Shown here: in pieces, positions 32,021 through 40,669 of the stretch | Position numbering within the stretch: the stretch's first letter is position 1 | Layout: each line of letters begins with the position of its first letter | Assembly: GCA_023229645.1 (NCBI GenBank) | Contig: JALNYU010000010.1 | Location: 62,001 to 126,000 of the forward strand | Direction of reading: 5' to 3' | DNA from: Nevskia sp. | Lineage (GTDB): Bacteria; Pseudomonadota; Gammaproteobacteria; Nevskiales; Nevskiaceae | Length of the DNA stretch: 64,000 nt | Program-made: the position numbers and the translations under genes | The notes under the pieces: model-generated | Database searches by the model: none | The model's input: only the letters and a program-made list of their open reading frames with translations | What the model was told of the DNA's origin: nothing

Positions 32021-32640
32021 GTGATGAGCCGCTGGTGCGGCTGCGTGCTGCACTGAGCGGCAGCAGCGAAGCATTGCGGCCCGTCGCCGCGCTGGATCTG
32101 CCGCCGACGTTGCGCGAGCTGATGACGGCCGACAATATCGCCGCGCTGAAGCAAGCAGCGGTCCTGATTCCGATACTGATGCACGACGCGGCGGCGACGA
32201 TCCTGCTTACCCGACGCGCGGATACGCTGCGCCAGCATCGTGGCCAGATCAGCTTCCCCGGTGGCCGCCGCGACGACGCTGACCTCAACATTACCGCAGC
32301 GGCGTTGCGCGAGGCGCAGGAAGAAGTCGGGCTGGCGCCGCAGGCGGTTGAAGTGCTCGGTTATCTCGACGACCATCCGACATTCTCGGGGTATCGCATT
32401 ACGCCGGTCGTCGGCGTCGTCGCCGGAGCGTTTACGCCGCAGACCAATCCGCAGGAGGTTGCGGAGGCGTTCGAACTGCCGTTGGCGTATTTGTTCGACG
32501 ATGCCCGTTTCGAGCGCAAGCAGCTCAGCACCGGCGGGCATCGCGTGCCATATCTGGAGTTACGCCACGGCGAGTACGTGATCTGGGGTGTGACTGCCGG
32601 TATTTTGTGGAATTTGCATCAGAGACTGATCGAAACATGA
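32017..32640 (+). CDS. NUDIX hydrolase, CoA pyrophosphatase type (NudL-like)
   Basis: 207 residues from TTG 32017 overlapping the metZ stop (TTGA). LLTRRADTLRQHRGQISFPG followed by GGRRDDADLNITAAALREAQ and EEVGL is the NUDIX box plus the UPF0035 motif LLTxRxxxLRxHxGQIxFPG of CoA diphosphatases, which split CoA into 3',5'-ADP and phosphopantetheine. Asp replaces the first Glu of the standard NUDIX box, as in other members of this subgroup. ATGA overlap links it to the mazG-like gene. Confidence 0.9.
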   Translation: MSDEPLVRLRAALSGSSEALRPVAALDLPPTLRELMTADNIAALKQAAVLIPILMHDAAATILLTRRADTLRQHRGQISFPGGRRDDADLNITAAALREAQEEVGLAPQAVEVLGYLDDHPTFSGYRITPVVGVVAGAFTPQTNPQEVAEAFELPLAYLFDDARFERKQLSTGGHRVPYLELRHGEYVIWGVTAGILWNLHQRLIET

Positions 32641-33026
32641 GTAACGATGCCTTTGACGAAGCTTTAAGGCTGCAGCGAAACGCCTCCTTTGAGGGTTTCG
32701 ATTGGAGTCATCCAGAAGATCTATGGGACAAGCTGGCTGAAGAAATCGGCGAGCTACGGGAGGCGGTTGGCCACGCGCATCGACAAGAAGAGCTGGGTGA
32801 CATCTTGTTCATGGTCGTTAATCTGGCGCGTCACCTTGGCGTCGATCCGGCGCGCGGCTTGGAAAGCACCAACCGCAAGTTTCATCAGCGCTATGCGCAT
32901 GTGATGGCGCACGCCGCGCAATTGCCGCCGCTCGGCGATCCTGAGCGTCTCGTGCAGATGGAAATTTTGTGGCAGGAAGCCAAGCGGCTTGAGAAAAAGC
33001 CCCGAACAGCGGATAGTTATAAATAA
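32637..33026 (+). CDS. mazG: MazG-like nucleotide pyrophosphohydrolase
   Basis: 129 residues from ATG 32637, which overlaps the NUDIX stop (ATGA). Metal-binding motifs KLAEEIGELREA and QEELGDILFMVVNLARHLG (EExxE...ExxD) define the all-alpha NTP pyrophosphohydrolase fold. At this length it corresponds to only one of the two domains of E. coli MazG (263 residues), matching the C-terminal, active one (NRKFHQRYAHVM). It would convert NTPs or damaged dNTPs to monophosphates. With the adjacent NUDIX gene it forms a nucleotide-housecleaning pair. Confidence 0.87.
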   Translation: MSNDAFDEALRLQRNASFEGFDWSHPEDLWDKLAEEIGELREAVGHAHRQEELGDILFMVVNLARHLGVDPARGLESTNRKFHQRYAHVMAHAAQLPPLGDPERLVQMEILWQEAKRLEKKPRTADSYK

Positions 33027-33043
33027 ATAAGTATCAAGAGCCT

Positions 33044-33067
33044 GCGTAATAATGCTTACGCATTATT
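33044..33067. repeat. overlapping inverted repeats downstream of mazG
   Basis: GCGTAA/TTACGC (33044-33061) and AATAATGC/GCATTATT (33048-33067) overlap, so the transcript can adopt two alternative hairpins. There is no T tract. Position between mazG and the degV-like gene suggests an RNA-processing or termination role. Confidence 0.4.
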
Positions 33068-33110
33068 GAAGACGGGATTGTGGTTCAGTGGCGTGGGGAG
33101 GAGCAAAACT

Positions 33111-34049
33111 ATGAGAGTCGGTCTCGTCGTAGACTCGGCCTGTGATTTGTCGTCGTCCTATCTCAAAGGCAACGGCGTTGTCATTCTTCCAATTACCATC
33201 CGTAACGGCACGCATGCGTTTGTCGATGTGCGCGATCCGAGCGCAACCCGCGAGTTTTATCAGCAGCATCTTGCCAATTCCGCCGATAGCGAAACAGCGG
33301 CGCTGAGTGTTGATGAAATTAAACGCTTGTTTCTCGATCGGTTGGTGATCGATTACGACTTTGTATTTTGTCTGACGATCGCCAGCGGCCGCAGCCTGAT
33401 TTTCGAGCAAGCGACGCAGGCCTCGCTGTCGATTTTGTCTGAGTACAAGCCAATCCGCGCTGCGGCCGGGCATCCAACGCCCTTTGCCTTGCGCGTCGTC
33501 GACACCCAGAATTTATTCGCCGCTCAGGGCGTGGTAACCGCTGAAGTGGTGCGGATGATTCACGCGGGCGAGTCGCCGCTGCGTATCCGTGAACGGCTTG
33601 ATGTCTTATTGCCGAATCTTTACGGCTATATGTTGCCGACTAATTTATTCCACTTGCGCGCGCGCGCAGCAAAGAAGGGCGATAAAAGTGTTGGCTGGCT
33701 GCAGTACGCGCTCGGCAGCGCTTTGGATATCAAGCCGCTGATACGCGGATTCCGCAATGTGACCGAGCCCGTCGCCAAGCTTCGGCACTACGACGAAGGC
33801 GCCAAGCGCTGCTTCGAATTTCTGATCGAACGCATGCGCGCCGGCTTGCTGACGCCGACGGTTTGTATCAGCTACGCCGGTGAACTCGATCAGCTTTATC
33901 GGCTGCCGGGGTACGGCCGGATGGCCGAATTCGCCGCAGGTCAGGGCATCGAACTGCTGACCAGCGTCATGAGCATCACCGGCGCGGTTAACGTCGGCGA
34001 GGGCGCACTCGCGTTCGGCTTCTGCGCCCCGGCGCACGTATTCGAGTAA
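33111..34049 (+). CDS. DegV family protein
   Basis: 312 residues from ATG 33111, preceded by a strong GGGGAGGAG ribosome site. DegV proteins bind a fatty acid and, in Firmicutes, present it to a fatty acid kinase. The family pattern appears as VGLVVDSACDLSSSYLKGNG, VILPITI, FCLTIASGRS and RVVDTQNLFAAQGVV. No kinase partner is nearby, so the role in this organism is open. Confidence 0.85.
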   Translation: MRVGLVVDSACDLSSSYLKGNGVVILPITIRNGTHAFVDVRDPSATREFYQQHLANSADSETAALSVDEIKRLFLDRLVIDYDFVFCLTIASGRSLIFEQATQASLSILSEYKPIRAAAGHPTPFALRVVDTQNLFAAQGVVTAEVVRMIHAGESPLRIRERLDVLLPNLYGYMLPTNLFHLRARAAKKGDKSVGWLQYALGSALDIKPLIRGFRNVTEPVAKLRHYDEGAKRCFEFLIERMRAGLLTPTVCISYAGELDQLYRLPGYGRMAEFAAGQGIELLTSVMSITGAVNVGEGALAFGFCAPAHVFE

Positions 34050-34058
34050 ATGCCGTTT

Positions 34059-34098
34059 GCTGTACGAAGCACTGCGCTAGCGCAGCGCTTCGTACAGC
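34059..34098. terminator. 40-bp near-perfect palindrome between convergent genes
   Basis: GCTGTACGAAGC (34059-34070) pairs with GCTTCGTACAGC (34087-34098) and the inner bases continue the stem, leaving a single mismatch in 20-base arms. The right arm is the last codons of the parA-like gene. It would serve as a bidirectional terminator hairpin for the convergent degV-like and parA-like genes, although no T run follows. Confidence 0.6.
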
Positions 34099-34841
34099 GC
34101 CAGATATTCCTGTGTTACACGGTGATGCGGGTCCAGAAAAATCAGCGGCTTATGTTGTTCGTGTGATTCCTTAACCCGTACCGAGCTCGATAAGGTCTGC
34201 GGCAGCACCGGTTGGCCTTCCTCCAAGAGTTCGGCGACCACGCGTTGTGGGAGTCGCGCGCGCGATTGGAATTGATTGACGACGATGCCTTCAATCTCTA
34301 ATTCTTCGTTGTGATCGTTACGGATTTCCTGAATGTTCTCGATCAGCGTGTAGAGCGCTCGACGCGAGAATTCATCGCAATCGAACGGGATCAGTACCCG
34401 ATTCGAGGCGATCAAAGCTGAGCGGCTGTAGAAATTTAAAGCCGGCGGTGTGTCGATAAACACAGCGTCATAGCCTTTCAGGCGATCCAGCGCTTGCTTG
34501 AGTTTCTGAACTTTCTGCTTGGTTTCAAGCTTGACCTGGAGATCGTCCAGCCGCGGGCTCGCCGCGATCACGTCCAGATTCTCGAACGGCGTGTTGGTTG
34601 CGTAGGTCACCAACATCGGTAGTTGGATTGAAAAACCCAGCGTCGCTTCAAAGAAATCAGCGGCGTTACGGTCGGCGTCGGCAATACGGCTGCCGAGCAG
34701 GTACTGCGTGGCGTTGCCCTGCGTATCGAGGTCGATCACCAGCGTGCGCATGCCTTGAGCCGCTGCGATTGCGGCTAAATTGCAGACGATCGTGGTCTTG
34801 CCGACCCCTCCCTTTTGATTAAAAACGACACGGCGAATCAT
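34077..34841 (-). CDS. ParA family ATPase (orphan)
   Basis: 254 residues from ATG 34841. Deviant Walker A VFNQKGGVGKTTIVCNLA, LVIDLDTQGNATQYLL (Walker A') and YDAVFIDTPPALNFYS (Walker B) define a ParA/Soj-type ATPase. The C-terminus LKQALDRLKG...RRALYTLIENI is typical. No parB or centromere repeats are visible nearby, so it is more likely a positioning protein for another cargo than a chromosome-partition ParA. Its 3' end forms half of a palindrome. Confidence 0.88.
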   Translation of the reverse strand: MIRRVVFNQKGGVGKTTIVCNLAAIAAAQGMRTLVIDLDTQGNATQYLLGSRIADADRNAADFFEATLGFSIQLPMLVTYATNTPFENLDVIAASPRLDDLQVKLETKQKVQKLKQALDRLKGYDAVFIDTPPALNFYSRSALIASNRVLIPFDCDEFSRRALYTLIENIQEIRNDHNEELEIEGIVVNQFQSRARLPQRVVAELLEEGQPVLPQTLSSSVRVKESHEQHKPLIFLDPHHRVTQEYLALYEALR

Positions 34842-34979
34842 CGGCTTCTCACTGGCAAATGAATAGATCGGTGTCAGCTGCCGCGGCATCCTGCCCCGGC
34901 AGTGCAAAGTCTTGGTGACCTTCGAACTGCGTCAGGCTAGCATACGCGACCCCAGTTCGGGCCTGATAGGAAATTGGTA

Positions 34980-35264
34980 ATGCTTAAGCACAATAGCTAT
35001 TTCGATGGCAGCGTCCAAAGCCTTGGTTTTGAACGGAACGGCCTGCGCGCAACAGTCGGCGTCATTGCGCCCGGCGAATACCGTTTTGATACTGCTGCGG
35101 CCGAACGCATGACCATTACCAGCGGTACCGTACAAGCCCGCCTTGCCGGCGGCGATTGGCTCAATTTCCCGACCGGAACTGCGTTCGAAATTGCCGCGAA
35201 TAGCGCTTTTGACATCCGCCCTGTCGGCGGGTGCGCGGCCTATCTCTGCGAATTCCTCGGCTAA
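34980..35264 (+). CDS. ppnP: pyrimidine/purine nucleoside phosphorylase PpnP
   Basis: 94 residues from ATG 34980, the same length as E. coli PpnP, with TAGGA upstream. A TTG two codons earlier is possible. Small cupin: MLKHNSYFDGSVQSLGFE, ATVGVIAPGEYRF, ERMTITSGTVQARL and FEIAANSAFDIRPV are the family blocks. It phosphorolyses diverse nucleosides to base and ribose-1-phosphate. Confidence 0.9.
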   Translation: MLKHNSYFDGSVQSLGFERNGLRATVGVIAPGEYRFDTAAAERMTITSGTVQARLAGGDWLNFPTGTAFEIAANSAFDIRPVGGCAAYLCEFLG

Positions 35265-35274
35265 GGGCGACACG

Positions 35275-36417
35275 CTACTGGCCGCGCTTGCCCGGCGCCA
35301 TTAGCTTCTGCACCAATCGGTTGTTCCGGATCACGCGGTAGTAGGCGAAGAAAGCCAGCCGAGCCGACGGTGTTGGTGCGCACAGGACGGCGCCACTGAA
35401 CCCCATGCTATTGGGGTTCCAGCGCGTTTTCGAGACATCATTTCCGGTCGATAAATTGACCGTTTCGTAGCCATTTTCAATCGCCCATTTAATGGCTTCG
35501 GCGACGACGGTCGTCATGATGCTGTAGCGGCCCCAGGCGGGGTCATAGCCGGAGTAGTACAGGTAGAGCGAGCGGTCAAACGTGAAGCCGAGTCGTGTGG
35601 CGATAATTTGCCCGGCGATTTCGATTTGAAATATTCGGAGCTGGCCGCGTTGCGCCATGTTCAACGCGTAGTCGGCTAAAAATGTCCGTGCGTTTGTCGA
35701 TGCAAAGACATCGTTGTGACGAACGTTGACGTCTGCCGCAGCGCGCATGCCGTGCAACGCGAAAAAGCGGTCGAGGGCAGCCGGCGCCGCTTCTGGCGAT
35801 TCGATAATGCGGAATGTGAAGCTGTGCTGATCTCGTTTCAGCGAGTTGTAACATTTCCGTAGCGATTCCTTGATGTTGCGCGACAGGCCGGCGCGGAACG
35901 TCTCCCAGCTGTCGGGCAGCGAAAGATAGTAGTTTGGAATCGGCTCGACCCATTCTGTGGCGGCGGCCGAGTGGGCGGGTAGTGATTCGCGACTGCGGAT
36001 GCCGAGCCAACTGAACCAATGCCAGGAATGGGACGTCACCAGCAGATGTTGCTGCAGGCGAGCGAAGACTGCGGCCTCATGCTCTGGCCGGCAGACGATG
36101 CCGCGGATTTCGGTCATGTTCGGGTCGGCGCCAAAGAATTGCAGCTCGCGCGTCCGGAGCGGGCCAAATGCCGGCCGCTGCGTGACCATCATCGGCGCAA
36201 CGGCAATCAAGTCGCCGTGTGCGTCCCGGAAGATATAGGCGTTGAGTTGGTCGCGAACGAAATGCCCGCGGCCGTGAAAATACTGCCACCACAGTAGATT
36301 CCACAGCGGCGTTGCAAACGGCATGCGCGGCGCGATTGCGCTCGTCAAAGCATCCCATTCCAGCGCCAGCTGTTCTAGCTCGGCGAACGTGGTGATCAGC
36401 TGGATATCGAGATTCAC
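35275..36417 (-). CDS. GNAT/FemAB-like protein (CelD/BcsL family)
   Basis: 380 residues. The double-GNAT CelD/BcsL pattern is visible: LEWDALTSAIAPRMPFATPL, HSWHWFSWLG, SRNIKESLRKCYNSLKRDQH, a second GNAT domain with FQIEIAGQIIATRLGFTF, YYSGYDPAWGRYSIM and the NLSTGNDVSKTRWNP segment. Such proteins occur in exopolysaccharide loci and transfer acyl or aminoacyl groups. The gene overlaps the frameshifted glycosyltransferase by four bases, so the two probably acted on the same polysaccharide or glycolipid. Confidence 0.82.
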   Translation of the reverse strand: MNLDIQLITTFAELEQLALEWDALTSAIAPRMPFATPLWNLLWWQYFHGRGHFVRDQLNAYIFRDAHGDLIAVAPMMVTQRPAFGPLRTRELQFFGADPNMTEIRGIVCRPEHEAAVFARLQQHLLVTSHSWHWFSWLGIRSRESLPAHSAAATEWVEPIPNYYLSLPDSWETFRAGLSRNIKESLRKCYNSLKRDQHSFTFRIIESPEAAPAALDRFFALHGMRAAADVNVRHNDVFASTNARTFLADYALNMAQRGQLRIFQIEIAGQIIATRLGFTFDRSLYLYYSGYDPAWGRYSIMTTVVAEAIKWAIENGYETVNLSTGNDVSKTRWNPNSMGFSGAVLCAPTPSARLAFFAYYRVIRNNRLVQKLMAPGKRGQ

Positions 36418-37221
36418 GGCCAGCGCAAGAGCGTGCGCGTGAACAGTTTGAGCAGAATGAAATCAAGCCGCCCCCATTGCGCACGGTAGTTGTCGTGCAT
36501 GAGGCGATAGCTTCGTTCGATGGTGGCTTGCACCCCGGGCCGATGAATTAACGATACGCCGACGCGGTAGTGCAATGCGATTCGATCCATGAAATAAACG
36601 CCAAAACGGCGGATAGCCCGACCGTAGAAGTCCACATCTTCAACTAACCGACTATCCGGATCAAAGCCGTTCAGCGGATCAATACATTCCCGTCGGACTA
36701 AGGCCGTGCTGCAGACCAGCATCGTCTCGCCGAACAACATGCGGCCGGCAAAGGCCCAACGCGCGCCGAACCAGCGGCTGAACCAGGCGCGCTTCGCTGC
36801 TTGGGAAAAATACCGCTGTTCGTGCGCGACCTGCTCCGCAGATTCGCCAAATGGCGCCACGCGACCAAACAAGTACGCCGATGTTGGGGTGCGCTTCGAA
36901 CGCTGCTTTGGCAGCCGCGTAATGCCCTTCGGGCACTAGATCGTCATCATCGAGAAAATGGACGTAGTGACCACGCGCCCACGGCCACGCAAGATTGCGA
37001 ACGACGCCGGGGACGCCGCCGGTGGGTTGGGGATTCCGAAGATAAATAACGCGGGCGTCGCTTAAAGCGGTGACGGCCCCTAATGCCGAGCCCTCGGGGC
37101 TATCGTCAACGATTAAAGACTTCTACAGTGACGCCGGCTTGTGAAAGTACGCTTTGTAGTGCAGCCGTTAGCGGTTCGGTCGCCGGAACGTGGGAATGAC
37201 GACCGAAAAATCTACGGACAC
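36414..37221 (-). pseudogene. family 2 glycosyltransferase with three frameshifts
   Basis: Starting at GTG 37221 the protein begins VDFSVVIPTFRRP, then needs a -1 base correction near 37175, a +1 near 37116 and a +1 near 36870 to read through RVIYLRNPQPTGGVPGVVRN, YVHFLDDDDLVPEGH (DxD-type nucleotide-sugar site) and into the C-terminal half LVEDVDFYGRAIRRFG. Corrected length is about 268 residues, normal for a GT-A glycosyltransferase. The first two shifts are only ~60 bases apart and nearly compensate. Either the gene has decayed or the sequence carries indel errors here. It overlaps the FemAB-like gene. Confidence 0.8.
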
Positions 37222-37401
37222 GAAAATGCTTCCTGATTGCGGTGGTTTTACGGCGAAGGATCAGCGCTTAGCGTCTGCCGCCCACGCACCCCTGCGTGTC
37301 CGGTGGATCGGTGTTTTAGGATGGTCCCAGTATAAGTGAGTCGAAAGTGTTCTGATAGCGTGGCGCTGTGGGGAAAGCGTCGTAGGGCAGCATTCGAACG
37401 C

Positions 37402-37430
37402 AAAAAACCCCCCGGACGATGCCCGGGGGT
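37402..37430 (-). terminator. intrinsic terminator of the phosphoesterase gene
   Basis: On the minus strand CCCCCGG pairs with CCGGGGG around a 7-base loop (GCATCGT) and is followed by GTTTTTT. This is a textbook rho-independent terminator, about 35 bases beyond the stop of the phosphoesterase gene (37464). Confidence 0.88.
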
Positions 37431-37463
37431 GAGAGCGGGTTATGCGAGTGCGAACGTCGTGGT

Positions 37464-39347
37464 TTAGTCGTCGCGGCGGCGGTCGTCGCGACCATCGTCG
37501 TCGCCGAACGTGAATAGACTCATCAAATCGCCAATCGCGGGGCCGTTGACCGGCAGGTAGCTGCGCGCGTCCATAACTGGATTCTTCAAGCGGTCGCGGC
37601 TGCGGCGCGAGACGGTCGGTAAGCGCCAGTTGCGTTCGATAAATTTCAGTATCGACGCATGATCGTTGTAAACGTGATCAACGTGCCCACTGCGTGCGTA
37701 CGGCGAGATCACGAGTAGCGGGATGCGCGGGCCGTCGCCGAAGAAATCGAGCATCTGAATGCGACCGCTGTCGAAGTAGCCGCCGCCTTCGTCGGTGGTG
37801 ACGACAATTGCAGTCGACCGCCACAGCTCCGGATTAGCCCGAACGCGGCCGACTAAATCTTGTACGAAGGCTTCATAGCGCGCCGATACCGAATAGCCCG
37901 GATGGCCGCTGTCGATGTTTTTCGGCACCACCCAGGAAACGGACGGCAGGCTGCCGGCGGCGACATCGGCATAGAACGAGGCGAGGCCGCGCAGGTTATT
38001 GCGCAGCGGGCCGTTGACGACATTTGCTGAGCCGTTATGGGGATCGCCGAGTGTGTTGTAAATCAGCGGCTGCGCTTGTTGGAACGCCAGCGCATCGACA
38101 ACGGCAGCCGGCGTGCCGGCTGGCACCTGCTGCTGTACGAGGCCGCGGATCAGTGGGTAGAACGGATCTTCGGTGATATCCACTGTGTCGCGCCCGCCGG
38201 TGTACCACTTCCAGCTGACATTGCGAGCCGAAAGCGTTTCGCCGATTGTCGGCACCTGCTGCGGCGGATAAATAAAGTTATTGGCGCCGAGCGCACGCGG
38301 CTGGCCATTGGTGTCGTACGGCGGCTCGTAGTTATTCACCAGGTAGTACGCGCCCGGTTCGCAATTGGCGCGTACACCGCGGCCATCGAGCAGGTCGCGA
38401 ATGGCGGCAACACCCGGTTGGCGCGAGTCTGCACAATTCACGTAAGAGCCGCCGGAATAGCCGTCACGCTCGTAGAAGTTTTCGGTGCCGACGCGGGGAT
38501 TGGGGTTCTCAATCTGATTGGCTGGCGGTACCGCACGCTGGCCATTTTGGTTGTAGACCGCCACATCGCCGGTGGCGAGCATGAAGAAATTGGCGCCGGT
38601 ACCGCCTTGCATCGCCTGATGGTAGTTGTCGCTCAAGGCATAGCGTTCAGCCAACGCGCGGAAGTACGGCGCGTCGCCGGTGGCCATATTCAGAAAGCCC
38701 ATCAACTCGGCGCCCTGGCCGGGATTTTCAACCGTCACGCCGGGCGTGCCGCCGCCCTGGCCAGTAGTGATCGCGGTCCAGGCATAGCCGTGCAGATCAC
38801 GGTTAGTGCCGCCGTTTTGCTGCCACATCTGAAAGAAACGATGCACGGGATCGCCGGTACCGAACGCCTGCGGATCGCTATACGGTGCCGACTTTGTGAT
38901 CTGGAACGGCCCGTTGGTGTTCAACGTTGCGAAACGCGGGTCCGGGATCGGGCCGAACGGCTGCAAAGTGAGGGGGTTGAACGAACCGATCAGTGTTGGC
39001 TGCGGTAGCCGTTCGTAGGGCGCCGTCCGTACGGCGTTAACGGTGTATTCGCCGTGCAGATTTTGCGCTTGATATTGAATCGCGCGGCCGTAATTCGGCC
39101 CCGGCGTGCCATCGGCATTGACGATGCCTTGCGACAATAAATTGCGTACGGACTCGCCGCGGCGTGGCGGCGTGTAGGTTCCGTACAACGTATCGAAGCT
39201 TACGTTTTCACCGACGACGACAATGACGTGCTTGATCGGCGTGGTGGTCGACGTACGGCCTGGATTGAAATCGCGATCGCTATTCGCAGCGGCAACGCCG
39301 ACGGCAGTCGTCGCGCAAGCGGCAACTAAAAAGGTGGCTAATTTCAC
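37464..39347 (-). CDS. exported phosphoesterase (phospholipase C/acid phosphatase-like)
   Basis: 627 residues from GTG 39347, which puts a signal peptide first (LATFLVAACATTAVGVAAAN); the frame extends 25 codons upstream. Phosphoesterase family pattern: IKHVIVVVGENVSFDTLYGTY (metal site and nucleophile region), YALSDNYHQAMQGGTGANFF, SWVVPKNIDSGHP, VVTTDEGGGYFDSG and VDHVYNDHASILKFIERNW. Members hydrolyse phospholipids or phosphomonoesters outside the cytoplasm. The C-terminus is a very acidic/basic tail (DDDGRDDRRRDD). Confidence 0.87.
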   Translation of the reverse strand: MKLATFLVAACATTAVGVAAANSDRDFNPGRTSTTTPIKHVIVVVGENVSFDTLYGTYTPPRRGESVRNLLSQGIVNADGTPGPNYGRAIQYQAQNLHGEYTVNAVRTAPYERLPQPTLIGSFNPLTLQPFGPIPDPRFATLNTNGPFQITKSAPYSDPQAFGTGDPVHRFFQMWQQNGGTNRDLHGYAWTAITTGQGGGTPGVTVENPGQGAELMGFLNMATGDAPYFRALAERYALSDNYHQAMQGGTGANFFMLATGDVAVYNQNGQRAVPPANQIENPNPRVGTENFYERDGYSGGSYVNCADSRQPGVAAIRDLLDGRGVRANCEPGAYYLVNNYEPPYDTNGQPRALGANNFIYPPQQVPTIGETLSARNVSWKWYTGGRDTVDITEDPFYPLIRGLVQQQVPAGTPAAVVDALAFQQAQPLIYNTLGDPHNGSANVVNGPLRNNLRGLASFYADVAAGSLPSVSWVVPKNIDSGHPGYSVSARYEAFVQDLVGRVRANPELWRSTAIVVTTDEGGGYFDSGRIQMLDFFGDGPRIPLLVISPYARSGHVDHVYNDHASILKFIERNWRLPTVSRRSRDRLKNPVMDARSYLPVNGPAIGDLMSLFTFGDDDGRDDRRRDD

Positions 39348-39515
39348 GGTGGCAAATTCCCTGGCTACGTGTAGGGGCCGATGAGGCCCGAGCGTCGGGA
39401 GCTTGGCAGCGCGATGTTGCAAAACGGGGGCGGAAATATGTCAGCGGCGTCATCTAGTCCGCACGGGCGATACCGCAGCACGGCGCACGATGAAGAAACC
39501 CGCCTGCTACAGCGA

Positions 39516-39860
39516 TCAGGCTTTCTTCGTCGGACGCTTGGCGGGCTTCGCCTTCGGTGCCGGCAACGCGTCCGCCGTCACGACGAGCAGGTGCTGGAGC
39601 TGGGCCGTGTCGTGTCGTACCTCATCGCCGAGCCGAAAATGGGGCTTCGCCCCCGGGTAGGGCGCTTGTTCGACGACGCTGCTTAGCAAGCGTCGCCCGG
39701 CCTCGGTCGGCTTTAGGTACAGCTGGTTGTCGCAGATCAAGCCGACGATTTTGCCGTCGAGATAAAGCGCGTATTCGCCAAACATTTTCTTTGCGGTGAG
39801 CTGGCCTGCCAAATTCGCGCGCTGGCAGATCTCGTCGACATAAATTTGCGTTGAGGCCAT
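39516..39860 (-). CDS. TfoX/Sxy family protein, N-terminal domain
   Basis: 114 residues. The TfoX N-domain signature is present: LTAKKMFGEYALYLDGKIVG, LICDNQLYLKPTEAGRRLL and APYPGAKPHFRL, followed by a Lys/Pro/Ala-rich tail (PAPKAKPAKRPTKKA). Full-length TfoX regulates competence in Vibrio and Haemophilus; single-domain forms like this are widespread and their role is not established. No competence genes are nearby. Confidence 0.85.
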   Translation of the reverse strand: MASTQIYVDEICQRANLAGQLTAKKMFGEYALYLDGKIVGLICDNQLYLKPTEAGRRLLSSVVEQAPYPGAKPHFRLGDEVRHDTAQLQHLLVVTADALPAPKAKPAKRPTKKA

Positions 39861-39938
39861 CGGCAGGATTCTCGAAAGTTCAGGCAGCGTGTTACTGCGC
39901 AGCGGCAGATAGCAAGGTTTGAAGACGCAGCGTAACGC

Positions 39939-40349
39939 TTATTCGCGGCGCCGCGGAATGGCATAGGTGCCGACGACATGGGCAACCGCATCGGGCCCGC
40001 CCTCCGAATACAACCAGACCTCGCCGACGGCGAGTAGCTTGCCAAGTTTCATTAGTTTGCAAACAGCAACGATGGCGCGATCAGCCGGTGGCTTACGCAG
40101 AAAATTGATCGTCAGGCTCGTTGTAACCGTTAGCGGCACGATCCCGATCTCGCCGAGGATCGCGATATACAGCGCAACATCCGCCAAGCCCATCAGCACC
40201 GGCCCGGCAACGGTACCCCCGGGCCGGAGTTCATCCGGTCCAATGGCGTGCGCCACCGTCGCCCCGCGGCCGCCCACTTCGCGAACCACGCATTTGGTTT
40301 GCGGAAACTCAGCGGCTATGAACGCGGTGATTTCTGCCTTTGTTGCCAT
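39939..40349 (-). CDS. PaaI-type hotdog thioesterase
   Basis: 136 residues from ATG 40349. Hotdog fold of the PaaI/DUF4442 kind: RPGGTVAGPVLMGLADVALY (the helix that carries the catalytic Asp) and LTVTTSLTINFLRKPPADRA, then KLLAVGEVWLYSEG. It would hydrolyse an acyl- or aryl-CoA thioester in the cytoplasm. The frame is open much further upstream but without similarity. It stands between the TfoX-like and metallo-hydrolase genes on the same strand. Confidence 0.82.
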   Translation of the reverse strand: MATKAEITAFIAAEFPQTKCVVREVGGRGATVAHAIGPDELRPGGTVAGPVLMGLADVALYIAILGEIGIVPLTVTTSLTINFLRKPPADRAIVAVCKLMKLGKLLAVGEVWLYSEGGPDAVAHVVGTYAIPRRRE

Positions 40350-40601
40350 GACGAGGTCCGTGATGTGAATGCGGGCTGAAGTTGCGTCAATGAGTATGTT
40401 GGCCGCGTCACTATGACGCCCTGCACAACGCTGTCGGCACCGCGTTGCGACCCTGCGTTGCCTGTGCACTACGTTACACCGACGCAAGCTAGACCGGTTC
40501 GCCAGAGGCCTAAAATTAGACCTTAGCGATGACCCTTCAGTCATGCCGGCTTCAGCGGCATTCGCATCCGCACTGCAACAAAATCGATCCGCGGATTTTT
40601 T

Positions 40602-40636
40602 GCAGTCGCTCGGTGGATCTATGTCCGAGCGACTGC
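40602..40636. repeat. perfect 12-bp inverted repeat downstream of metallo-hydrolase gene
   Basis: GCAGTCGCTCGG (40602-40613) and CCGAGCGACTGC (40625-40636) are exact complements around an 11-base loop. A second small repeat TCCGGT/ACCGGA around seven T lies at 40645-40662. On the minus strand these follow the hydrolase gene; neither has a T tract in that direction, so termination is uncertain. Confidence 0.5.
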
Positions 40637-40669
40637 CTGACGCATCCGGTTTTTTTACCGGACAGGCGC

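Noticed and set aside
38037..39008. 323-codon open frame on the plus strand opposite the phosphoesterase gene
   Set aside because: It mirrors a gene with unmistakable phosphoesterase motifs and a terminator; no ribosome site or family similarity.
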